A stretch of DNA of 64,000 nucleotides from CAVPTL01 sp963727235. Lineage in GTDB: Bacteria > Actinomycetota > Thermoleophilia > Gaiellales > JAICJC01. The position numbers and the translations under genes were made by a program. The DNA is taken from contig CAVSFZ010000026.1 in assembly GCA_963727235.1 (NCBI GenBank), positions 195,357 to 259,356 on the forward strand. Direction: 5' to 3'. Positions 25,621 through 32,857 of the stretch are shown here, one piece after another (the stretch's first letter is position 1; the number at the start of each line of letters is the position of its first letter). The notes beneath the pieces are model-generated. The model worked only from the letters and a program-made list of their open reading frames with translations, was not told where the DNA came from and searched no databases.

Positions 25621-25785
25621 GCCACCACCGCCGCCGTCTCCGACGTCGTCCCCGAGGTGGTCAGAGCGGCAGATCCGGTCGAGGTTCCCGAGCACCTCGC
25701 TGCGGCTGGGCACCGGGATCTCGAAGCCGGTGGCTTCGGTCTTCTGGGTCGCCGGCTGCGGCGGCAAGTCGCACGGGTCGCTCAT
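25597..25785 (-). CDS. Small protein of unknown function, 62 residues
   Basis: The frame from ATG 25785 encodes a short protein whose middle, TGFEIPVPSRSEVLGNLDRI, resembles small conserved actinobacterial proteins I recall only in outline. The last 15 or so residues (Gly-rich) are antisense to the transposase remnant, so its 3' end may have been replaced when the element inserted. Coding status is uncertain. Confidence 0.35.
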   Translation of the reverse strand: MSDPCDLPPQPATQKTEATGFEIPVPSRSEVLGNLDRICRSDHLGDDVGDGGGGGQAAPDQS

Positions 25786-25887
25786 GACCAAAGGGTAGCG
25801 CGTCACCACGCAACCCAGATCTACACTCAGGGGATAGCTGCGCTGCGCGGCAAAATCCCTGCAAATCACGGGTATTGAGGATCGCCC

Positions 25888-26778
25888 CTAGCCGGGTCGA
25901 ACGGCGGTCTGGAAATTGGCGACGTGCCAGGAGTCGTCCAGCCGCGTGAGCTTGACGACGTCACCGCTGTTGGGAGCCTCGATCAGCAGGCCGCCGCCGA
26001 CGTACATCGCAACGTGCCCGATCGGCTGCTCGAAGAACACCAGGTCACCGGGCTCGAGATCCGCCAGCGCCACCGGCTGCCCCTCGGTCGCCTGGGTGGC
26101 GGCGAAGTGCACCAGCGAGACTCCCACCTGGCCGTACGCCCATTTCACCAGCCCGGAGCAGTCAAAGCCCTTGCCGGCGGTCTCCCCGCCCCAGACATAG
26201 GGCACCCCCAGCTGGGTCAGCGCCGCCCGCACCGCCTTCACTCCCAGCGTGTCGCCGGTGATCGCCTTGCCGGGGTCGCTCTTGTCCTTGGCAATGCCTT
26301 TGAGAATGGCTTCGGCCCGGCGTTCCTGATAGGCCGCCTGGGCTCTGATCACGCCCTGCACCCACTGCTCCATGCCGATCACCTTGGCCCGCTTGTGCTC
26401 GACCTTGCGGTGCAGCCTGGCGCGCACCTTCGGCCAATGGTCGACCTTCCACTGGGTTCGCGCCATCCGCCGCTCCAGATGCTTGAGCACCCGGTCGGAG
26501 CGGTAGTGGACGCCCATCGCCCGCAGCGTCTGCTGCTTGACCACGTGCTTTCGCAGCCAGCGGTTCAGCCCGGCCACGTGATAGTGGTGGCGGGTGGCCC
26601 ATTTCAGGTGCTTCTCAGCCTTGTTGAGCACCTGCTTGTTGTGCTCCACCCGCTGCAGTCCCCAGGTGACCACGTCGGAGGCGTGGGCGGGCGGCGCCAG
26701 CCATGCACCCATCCCCACGGCACACGCCATGGCGCAGACGATCACGCGCAGCGCGCGTTTGGAGCCCCCCTGAAGCAT
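25888..26778 (-). CDS. NlpC/P60 family cell-wall endopeptidase
   Basis: 296 residues. A signal peptide ends near APPAHA (residue 33). A helical, Lys/Arg/His-rich middle (residues 40-150) probably forms a coiled coil. The C-terminal NlpC/P60 domain has the catalytic Cys in GFDCSGLVKWAYG (near 208), His in IGHVAMYVGGG (near 255) and a following polar residue in LIEAPNSG. Such enzymes cut D-Glu-mDAP or related peptidoglycan bonds outside the cell. It is monocistronic, and a -10 box CATAAT ends eight bases before the ATG. A second NlpC/P60 protein is at 46042-47154. Confidence 0.9.
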   Translation of the reverse strand: MLQGGSKRALRVIVCAMACAVGMGAWLAPPAHASDVVTWGLQRVEHNKQVLNKAEKHLKWATRHHYHVAGLNRWLRKHVVKQQTLRAMGVHYRSDRVLKHLERRMARTQWKVDHWPKVRARLHRKVEHKRAKVIGMEQWVQGVIRAQAAYQERRAEAILKGIAKDKSDPGKAITGDTLGVKAVRAALTQLGVPYVWGGETAGKGFDCSGLVKWAYGQVGVSLVHFAATQATEGQPVALADLEPGDLVFFEQPIGHVAMYVGGGLLIEAPNSGDVVKLTRLDDSWHVANFQTAVRPG

Positions 26779-26786
26779 TGGCCGTG

Positions 26787-26792
26787 ATTATG
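26787..26792 (-). promoter_or_regulatory. -10 box CATAAT of the NlpC/P60 gene
   Basis: The minus-strand hexamer is followed by eight bases and the ATG at 26778, suggesting a leaderless transcript. Confidence 0.4.
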
Positions 26793-26856
26793 CCCGGTGG
26801 GAGGCCCAAAAGTATGCAGTTGGGGCCACATCAGCACATGTTTCGAGCAGGAATCC

Positions 26857-26869
26857 CCGCTCAGAGCGG
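26857..26869 (-). terminator. Hairpin CCGCTC-A-GAGCGG after the KAP gene
   Basis: A perfect 6-bp palindrome immediately after the TGA stop of the KAP NTPase on the minus strand. No U-tract follows, which is common in high-GC genomes. Confidence 0.5.
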
Positions 26870-26871
26870 TT

Positions 26872-28827
26872 TCAGCGGTCCTTCTCGGCCTGGCGCAGCT
26901 CGTATTCGACCACGAACTGGTCGAGCGCGATAGCGGCGTCACCGCCCTGCCCGTCGCGGGCCAACTGGCGGATCCGGTGGATGATCACGTCGGGCGAAAT
27001 CAGCGGCCGGATCGTCTCGGGATCCAGCCGGTAGGCCCCGTGAGTGCCCAGATCCGAGTCGCGATCCCGCACCCGCACCATGTGGGCTGAGACGATCGTG
27101 ATCAGGGCCTCGTCCGATTCCGACTGGTCCGACACCCAGCGCACGCACTCGGCTCGATCCCACACCTGCCAGCACGACAGCAGCATCGCCAGCGCCGGCA
27201 GCTGGAGCAGTCTGTCGGCCTGCGCGGCCTCGCGGATCCGGCGCAGCCCCACCTGCTCGAGCTCCACCAGGTGGTCGAGCGTCACCAGCCGATCTTCCTC
27301 GGGCATGTCGGTGGTGCCTCCGCCGTGGCCGTGCTCCAGGCCCAGCTCTGCGATCACCCAGACGGCCGAGCTGATGCCCCGGCAGCGTGCCAGCTCGCGA
27401 TCCAGCAGCGCATACCGCTGCTGTTCCTCCATCCGCTGCAGCAGCGCCCAGATCAGATCCCGGGCTGTGGCGTCGCGCACCAGGCCCAGCTCGTCGCCGA
27501 CGTTCAGGAGCGTCGTCACGATCGTTTCCAGCAGTTCCGGGCGCAGATCCCCGGAGATGTCACGCATTCGCTCCAGAACGGCTCCCAGGCGGCTCACACC
27601 GGATGCATCGCGCTCACCCCCGAGCCGAACCAGCAGCGCCCCGAAGCGGGCCGGGTCTGCGGCATCGACCAGATAGGCCTCCATGTCGGCGTTGGAGACG
27701 ACGCTGCCGGGAACGACAAACTGGAAGTAGATCGAGAACAGCTCGGGAGTGGCGATCCGCAGCTCCTGGCGGGTGTTCTCGCCCGGCGGGTCGCGGTGGA
27801 TGATCAGCCCCGGCTGGTCAGGCACTGCAGGGAACAGCCGCAGAATCAGGGTGATGATGGAGAGACGCACCGGGGCCGGGACATCCTGGATCCAGGCGTC
27901 GTGAAACTCCTGCAGCTCGGAATCCGCCGACAGCGCGGTGCGGGCGCGGGTGGATCCGGCGAACCGTTCGGGAGTCGCCCGGATCAGCGAGTACAGATCG
28001 GGGAGAAACACCCGCAGCGACTCGATCGCGATGAAATCTGCGGTGTTGACCTCGGCGCTGACCGGCGGATACGACAGCCGCAGCACGTTGACGAAGCGAG
28101 CCACGTCGCGGGGAGTGCTCAGCAGCGCTTCGATTCCGGGGGTGAAGATCTGCTTCCAGTGATGCTCGGTGACGACGGCGGCGGCCGGGTGCCGCTCCAG
28201 CAGCTCACGCATGTGGTCGAGAAAGATGGTCGAAAGCCCGCCGCTCTCGGGCAGCGGCAGGTCGAACGGCACCTGCACCAGCCGGCTGACGTCGGCCGGC
28301 TCCACGGCCGAGCGATCGAACACCATCAGGTAGATCACGTTCGGCAGCGCTGCCACCAGCTTCACCAGCCGGGTCAGCTCCGAGCGCCGCTCCGGCGGGA
28401 TCCGGTCGACGTCGTCGATCACCACCACGAACCGCATCCGCTCCTGACGGAGGGTCTCGGCAAGCTTGTCGCGCAGCACCAGCAGGTCGGCGCCCTGCAG
28501 GTCGGCAGCCGAACTGCCGGTGAAGGCGGGTGCGAGCACCTGGAGGAAGCGGGCGCCCAGGTCGTCCTTGGGCCCGTACAGCCACGGGTTGAACTCGATC
28601 ACCGCCGTGCTGGGCGACTCCGCCAGCTCGGCCCGGACGAAGTTGGCCACCGTCGTCTTGCCGCTGCCCGGACCGCCGTGCAGCCCCAGCACCATGCCCT
28701 CGCCGGGCGCCAGCGCGATCGAGTTGGCGATATGCCGGGCGAACCTGGCGCGGCCGATGCGGTCGGAGGCGGGATCGGTCAGCGGCCGGTCGGCTGAAAG
28801 CATCCCCTGGCGCGTTTGGGACGGCAT
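26872..28827 (-). CDS. KAP family P-loop NTPase, soluble form
   Basis: 651 residues. Walker A GGPGSGKTT is near residue 53, the KAP signature EFNPWLYGPKDDLG near 77, Walker B VVVIDDVDRIPPERR near 135, and a sensor segment VIYLMVFDRSAVEP near 162. STPRDVARFVNVLRLSYP near 245 is another KAP feature. Many KAP proteins have two membrane helices between Walker A and B; none are seen here. The C-terminal 350 residues are helical and acidic with no domain I recognise. KAP NTPases include PifA and eukaryotic Kidins220/ARMS, and some bacterial ones act in phage exclusion, but no other defence gene is nearby. The gene is monocistronic with a leaderless-type promoter. Confidence 0.82.
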   Translation of the reverse strand: MPSQTRQGMLSADRPLTDPASDRIGRARFARHIANSIALAPGEGMVLGLHGGPGSGKTTVANFVRAELAESPSTAVIEFNPWLYGPKDDLGARFLQVLAPAFTGSSAADLQGADLLVLRDKLAETLRQERMRFVVVIDDVDRIPPERRSELTRLVKLVAALPNVIYLMVFDRSAVEPADVSRLVQVPFDLPLPESGGLSTIFLDHMRELLERHPAAAVVTEHHWKQIFTPGIEALLSTPRDVARFVNVLRLSYPPVSAEVNTADFIAIESLRVFLPDLYSLIRATPERFAGSTRARTALSADSELQEFHDAWIQDVPAPVRLSIITLILRLFPAVPDQPGLIIHRDPPGENTRQELRIATPELFSIYFQFVVPGSVVSNADMEAYLVDAADPARFGALLVRLGGERDASGVSRLGAVLERMRDISGDLRPELLETIVTTLLNVGDELGLVRDATARDLIWALLQRMEEQQRYALLDRELARCRGISSAVWVIAELGLEHGHGGGTTDMPEEDRLVTLDHLVELEQVGLRRIREAAQADRLLQLPALAMLLSCWQVWDRAECVRWVSDQSESDEALITIVSAHMVRVRDRDSDLGTHGAYRLDPETIRPLISPDVIIHRIRQLARDGQGGDAAIALDQFVVEYELRQAEKDR

Positions 28828-28835
28828 GACCGGCG

Positions 28836-28841
28836 ATCATA
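28836..28841 (-). promoter_or_regulatory. -10 box TATGAT of the KAP NTPase gene
   Basis: TATGAT on the minus strand lies eight bases before the ATG at 28827, fitting a leaderless mRNA. Confidence 0.5.
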
Positions 28842-28861
28842 GCCGCCGCCCCGAACGGTAC

Positions 28862-30136
28862 TCAGCTGTTTGCGAAGAACCGCGGGAGCAGTTCCCGGTT
28901 TGCGTCGATCAGTGCATCTGCCAGCGGCTGGGCTCGCTCGTAGGTTCCCACCAGCGGGTTTGCCATCAGTGCCTTGACCGCGACGTCTCGGTCACCGGTC
29001 ATGGCTGCCTCGACGGTCAGCCGCTCGTACGCCTTGACCTGCTGCACCAGCCCGAGCATCTCCGGCGGTAGCGGACGCTGCGGCAACGGCTCGGCGCCCG
29101 TGGTCGATATGCGACAGGGGACCTCCACCACGGCATCCTGGTCGATGTTGGGAATTGCCCCGGCGTTCTTGACGTTCACCACCTGCACATCACCCACATC
29201 CAGGGCAAGCGACTCGACCAGCATGGCCGCCGCTTCCGAGTAGAACGCGCCTCCACGCTGCTCGAGCAGCTTCGGCTTCACGTCAAGTGATGGATCCTTG
29301 TACATCTCCAGCAGTTCCGCCTCGATCTCCATCACGGCCTGCGCACGCGGAGTATCGGTCTCCTGCGACGCCAGCGCCTGCTCGGTGAAATAGAAATAGT
29401 GCAGGTAGTAGCTGGGTATCGCGCGCATCAGGCGAATCACCGAGCCGGGCAGGTCGACCTCCTCGGCCAGCTGGTCGGCGTACACGTCAATCAACCCGGG
29501 CAGCCTGTCCTCACCGTCGACAAACACTCCCCGCTCCCATGACAGGTGATTCAAACCGACGTGCTCGAGCTGCACCCGGGCCGGGTCGACCGACAGCTGC
29601 TGGGCGAGCATCCGCTGAAACCCGATGGGGATGTTGCAGAGGCCGATCGCGCGGTGTTCGTAGTCGGCCAGCGCCTGGGTGACGAGCCCCGCGGGATTCG
29701 TGAAGTCCAGGAGCCACGCACCATCGGCTCCCAGACGGGCGGTGTCGGCGGCGATGTCGAGCACCACCGGCACCGTCCTCAGCGCCTTGGCGAACCCGCC
29801 GGCGCCGGTCGTCTCCTGTCCGATGCAGCCAAACTTGGCCGGGATCGTCTCGTCCCGCAACCTCGCTGCCAAGCCGCCGACCCTGATCTGCACGAGCACG
29901 TACGACGCTCCGTCGACGGCCGCGGGCCGGTCTGTGGTGAGTGTCAGCGCCCCGCGAAATTCGAGCTTGTCCAGGATTCTGCGGGCAAGCGCCCCGAGGA
30001 TCTCGAGCCGTTCGGGATCGATGTCGTGGAGCACCAGCTCGTCCAGCTCGAGCCGCTGGGCACGCAGGCCGAAGCCCTCCACCAACTCCGGCGTGTAGGT
30101 GCTTCCCGCCCCGATAACTGCGATCTTCACTCCCAC
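28862..30136 (-). CDS. GH4 family 6-phospho-glycosidase, NAD and metal dependent
   Basis: 424 residues, normal for GH4. The N-terminal Rossmann motif is KIAVIGAGSTYTPELVEG; metal and substrate residues are seen in LCNIPIG (Cys, near residue 172) and HVGLNHLSW (His, near 200); QIRVGG and LLDFTNPAG are further family motifs. Sequence style is closest to 6-phospho-beta-glucosidases (LicH/CelF group), which cleave by oxidation at C3 using NAD. GTG 30136 and GTG 30130 are both possible starts; the second follows GGTGGGA. It is divergent from the SIS/NodB/kinase operon and shares its control region with operator copy B. The substrate is likely a phosphorylated beta-linked amino-sugar or glucose disaccharide. 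Confidence 0.88.
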   Translation of the reverse strand: MGVKIAVIGAGSTYTPELVEGFGLRAQRLELDELVLHDIDPERLEILGALARRILDKLEFRGALTLTTDRPAAVDGASYVLVQIRVGGLAARLRDETIPAKFGCIGQETTGAGGFAKALRTVPVVLDIAADTARLGADGAWLLDFTNPAGLVTQALADYEHRAIGLCNIPIGFQRMLAQQLSVDPARVQLEHVGLNHLSWERGVFVDGEDRLPGLIDVYADQLAEEVDLPGSVIRLMRAIPSYYLHYFYFTEQALASQETDTPRAQAVMEIEAELLEMYKDPSLDVKPKLLEQRGGAFYSEAAAMLVESLALDVGDVQVVNVKNAGAIPNIDQDAVVEVPCRISTTGAEPLPQRPLPPEMLGLVQQVKAYERLTVEAAMTGDRDVAVKALMANPLVGTYERAQPLADALIDANRELLPRFFANS

Positions 30137-30148
30137 CGCGAACCAGTG

Positions 30149-30154
30149 TAACGT
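30149..30154 (+). promoter_or_regulatory. -10 box TAACGT of the SIS/NodB/kinase operon
   Basis: TAACGT is followed by eight bases and the ATG at 30163. A leaderless start here would put the ROK operator just downstream of the transcription start, a roadblock position. Confidence 0.45.
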
Positions 30155-30162
30155 ATGCGCAC

Positions 30163-31221
30163 ATGAAATCGTTAGGAAACTTTCCTGATAGATTCCTGGC
30201 CGAGATCGCGGGACAGCCGGAGGCGATCCTGACAGCCGCCCGCGCCGCCGCCGAGCAGGGGGACGCGTTCGCGGCAGTGGCGGCGGCCGCGGCCACCGCC
30301 GACTCGATTGTCTTCACCGGCATGGGCTCGTCGCATTTCGCCTGCTACGCGCCGGTCACCACGCTGGCAGGCGCAGGGATCCAGAGCTTCATGATCGACG
30401 CGGCCGAGCTGCTGCACTTCCGCATGCCGGTGGTGACCGAACACACGCTGGTGATCTGCGTCAGCCAGTCCGGGGAAAGCGCCGAGCCGGTGCGGGTGGT
30501 CCAGGAGCTGGCCGCCCGCGACCGCCGCCCCACGCTGGTCTCGATCACCAACGGCGTTCGAAACTCACTCGCCGATGCCGCGGACATCACGCTCGACACC
30601 CGTGCGGGCGAGGAGCGCGGGCCGTCCACGATGACGTTTGCGGCCACGCTGGTCGTGTTGCGGGAGCTCGCACACGCGCTGGGCGCCCCCGCGGGCGCTC
30701 CCCGGGCGTACGCGGCAGCGGCGGCCGGACTGGAGGGCCTGGTCACCGACGCCGTCACCCGGGCGGCCGACCTCGGCACCTGGCTGGGAGACCGCACGGC
30801 GCTTGCGATCATGGCTCGCGGCCACGGTCGACCGGCGGCCGAGATGGGCGCGCTGACCCTCAAGGAAGCCGCCCGGTTCCCGGCAGAATCCCTGCAAACA
30901 GCCCAATTCCGACACGGCCCACTGGAACTCGCATCGCCAGGCTTGGGCGCGGTCGTGATCGCGATCGAGCCCGCCACCGAGGCCATCGACGTGGGCCTCG
31001 CCGGCGAGCTGGTCGAGACCGGCGCGGCGGTGCTGGTGATCTCTCGCGACGGCGCCGGGCCAGACGGCTCGCTGCGAGTCGCGATCGGCGATCTGGACGC
31101 CGGCATCGCCTCAGCGGTGGCGATCGTCCCGCTGCAGCTCCTGTCCTGGAGGCTGGCGAATCTGAGAGGCCTCGAGCCGGGCTCCTACGCAGTCGCCCAC
31201 AAGGTCACCACCCGTGAGTGA
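30163..31221 (+). CDS. SIS-domain aldose/ketose isomerase, GlmS C-terminal-like
   Basis: 352 residues with two SIS subdomains. Phosphosugar loops are FTGMGSSHFACY (near residue 52) and ICVSQSGESAEPV (near 100) in the first, and AIMARGHGRPAAEMGALTLKE plus AQFRHGPLEL (near 225-250) in the second. Relatives isomerise or deaminate amino-sugar phosphates such as glucosamine-6-phosphate, or act as AgaS-type deaminases. The first eight codons contain the ROK palindrome, so operator and coding sequence overlap. The end overlaps the NodB gene by eight bases. With a GlcNAc-kinase-like protein in the same operon, conversion of an amino-sugar phosphate to fructose-6-phosphate is the likely role. Confidence 0.86.
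   Translation: MKSLGNFPDRFLAEIAGQPEAILTAARAAAEQGDAFAAVAAAAATADSIVFTGMGSSHFACYAPVTTLAGAGIQSFMIDAAELLHFRMPVVTEHTLVICVSQSGESAEPVRVVQELAARDRRPTLVSITNGVRNSLADAADITLDTRAGEERGPSTMTFAATLVVLRELAHALGAPAGAPRAYAAAAAGLEGLVTDAVTRAADLGTWLGDRTALAIMARGHGRPAAEMGALTLKEAARFPAESLQTAQFRHGPLELASPGLGAVVIAIEPATEAIDVGLAGELVETGAAVLVISRDGAGPDGSLRVAIGDLDAGIASAVAIVPLQLLSWRLANLRGLEPGSYAVAHKVTTRE
30174..30186. promoter_or_regulatory. Probable ROK operator, copy B
   Basis: AGGAAACTTTCCT, identical to 7092-7104 and with matching flanks (A before, GA after). It lies inside codons 4-8 of the SIS gene, 38 bp from the divergent GH4 start. This ties the second amino-sugar locus to the ROK regulator at 5882-7066. Confidence 0.75.
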
Positions 31222-31822
31222 CCCCCGGTTCAGAGTGGCGCTCACGATCGACGCAGAACACGCCGATCAGCCGCGCAGCGAGCAGATCGAGCCGCTGGTC
31301 GAGACGCTCGGCAGCGAGGGCGTGCGCGCGACGTTCTTCTTGCAGGGTCGCTGGGCCTCGGCCAACCCCGCGATGGTGGCGCGGATCAGCAGTGACGGCC
31401 ACCTGGTCGGAAACCACTCCCACCACCACGCCCCCATGACACTGCTCACCGACGACGGCATCGCCGCCGACGTGACCGCGGCGGAACAGGCGATCGTGGC
31501 ATCCGGCGGGGGCAGCCCGCAGCCGTGGTTCCGATGTCCCTTCGGCGACGGTCATGACGACCAGCGGGTGCTGACGGTGCTTTCGGGACTGGGCTACCGC
31601 GACCATCACTGGCACGTCGACCCGCGCGACTGGAAGCCGGGACGAACTGAGTCAGAGCTCGTGGCCAGAGTGCTCACCGGCGTCGATCAGCACCGCGACG
31701 GTGCGATCGTCCTGCTGCATTCCTGGCCGGCGGTAACCGCCCGGGCGCTGCCCATGTTGATCTCGGAGCTGCGCCGGGTCGGGGCACAGCCGGTCGGCCT
31801 GGACGAGGTGGTGGGCTCGTGA
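31214..31822 (+). CDS. Polysaccharide deacetylase (NodB homology domain, CE4 type)
   Basis: 202 residues, essentially one NodB domain without signal peptide, so cytoplasmic. Motif 1 is altered to TIDAEHAD (usual TFDDG), keeping one Asp; motif 2 GNHSHHH supplies the metal His residues; motif 3 WFRCPFGDG matches RxPxG; motif 4 HVDPRDWKPG and motif 5 IVLLHSWP complete the set. CE4 enzymes remove N-acetyl groups from chitooligosaccharides or peptidoglycan. A cytoplasmic version in an amino-sugar operon suggests deacetylation of an imported GlcNAc-containing sugar. GTG start overlaps the SIS stop; its own stop overlaps the next GTG. Confidence 0.85.
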   Translation: MSDPRFRVALTIDAEHADQPRSEQIEPLVETLGSEGVRATFFLQGRWASANPAMVARISSDGHLVGNHSHHHAPMTLLTDDGIAADVTAAEQAIVASGGGSPQPWFRCPFGDGHDDQRVLTVLSGLGYRDHHWHVDPRDWKPGRTESELVARVLTGVDQHRDGAIVLLHSWPAVTARALPMLISELRRVGAQPVGLDEVVGS

Positions 31823-32832
31823 CCCGGGCGGCGGTGCTGGCGGTGGACGGCGGCGGTTCCAAGACCGATATCGCCCTGGTCGCCCGCAGCGGGCGGGTGC
31901 TCTCGTGTACTCGGGTTGCCGGCGCATCGTTCTCACCCGACGCACAGCTCGCCTCGCTTGCGACGCTGCGCGAGGGAGTTGAGCAGGCGGCGCGGGCGGC
32001 CGGAATCGATCCGGACCAGGGACCGGTGGCCGAGATCGGCGCCTTTTGCCTGGCCGGTGCCGACCTGCCCGTGGACGATCGTCGCATCCTGCCCCCGCTG
32101 CGCGCCGCCGGCATGGTCGTCCAGCCGCTGCTTCGAAACGACACCTTCGCCGTGCTCCGGGCCGGTACCGATCGCGGCTGGGGCGTGGGCGTGGTGTGCG
32201 GCACCGGCCTCAACTGCGCGGGCGTGGGACCGGACGGTCGCACGGTGCGGTTCCCGGCCCTGGGAGCCATCTCCGGCGACCGCTTCGGCGGCGGCGGCGA
32301 CCTGGCGGTGGAGGCCGTCGGAGCGACCATCCGCGCGCGGGACGGACGCGGGCCGCGCACCGAGCTGGAGCGGCTGATCCCGGCGTACTACGGCGTCCGC
32401 CACCCGTATCAGGTGCTGGAGCGGATCCATGTCGGCGAGATCGAGCACCGGCGCGTGATCGAGCTGGCGCCGGTGGTGCTGCGTGCGGCCGACGCCGGTG
32501 ACGAGGTCGCCGGGGTGATGGTGGGCCGATTGGCCGAGGAGCTGGTGACGATGGTGCGCGCAGCGGTCCACCGGCTGCGGCTGACGCAGCGCGAGGTGGA
32601 CGTCGTCCTGGGCGGTGGAATCGTGCGCAGCGATTGCAGGCTCTTCCACGATGCCGTGCGGGGCGGGATTGCGCAGGCGGCTCCGCACGCCCGCGTGATC
32701 ATCATGAACGAGCCGCCTGTGATCGGCGCCGCACTGCTGGGCCTCGACCAGATCGGGGACCGCAGTCCCCGCTCGGCCCGCGCCGCAACCGGCCGCGTGC
32801 GCAAGATGTTGACCGTCGACAGGCTCACCTGA
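31819..32832 (+). CDS. BadF/BadG-type ATPase, N-acetylglucosamine-kinase-like, second copy
   Basis: 337 residues. Phosphate-1 motif AVDGGGSKTDIALV (near residue 8), phosphate-2 motif VCGTGLNCAGVG (near 131) and adenosine motif VVLGGGIVRSD (near 260). GTG 31819 overlaps the deacetylase TGA (GTGA). It resembles the kinase at 615-1616 in fold but differs in detail, for example DTFAVLRAGT in place of DSMVALRAGT, so the two may prefer different amino sugars. In the operon it would phosphorylate the sugar before or after the SIS step. Confidence 0.85.
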   Translation: MTRAAVLAVDGGGSKTDIALVARSGRVLSCTRVAGASFSPDAQLASLATLREGVEQAARAAGIDPDQGPVAEIGAFCLAGADLPVDDRRILPPLRAAGMVVQPLLRNDTFAVLRAGTDRGWGVGVVCGTGLNCAGVGPDGRTVRFPALGAISGDRFGGGGDLAVEAVGATIRARDGRGPRTELERLIPAYYGVRHPYQVLERIHVGEIEHRRVIELAPVVLRAADAGDEVAGVMVGRLAEELVTMVRAAVHRLRLTQREVDVVLGGGIVRSDCRLFHDAVRGGIAQAAPHARVIIMNEPPVIGAALLGLDQIGDRSPRSARAATGRVRKMLTVDRLT

Positions 32833-32857
32833 GAAGCTTCGCCCGAGGAGGACGGAA

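Noticed and set aside
26872..28827. Phage-defence island around the KAP NTPase
   Set aside because: Neighbours are a wall hydrolase and sugar genes; no nuclease, toxin, restriction or other defence gene is present.
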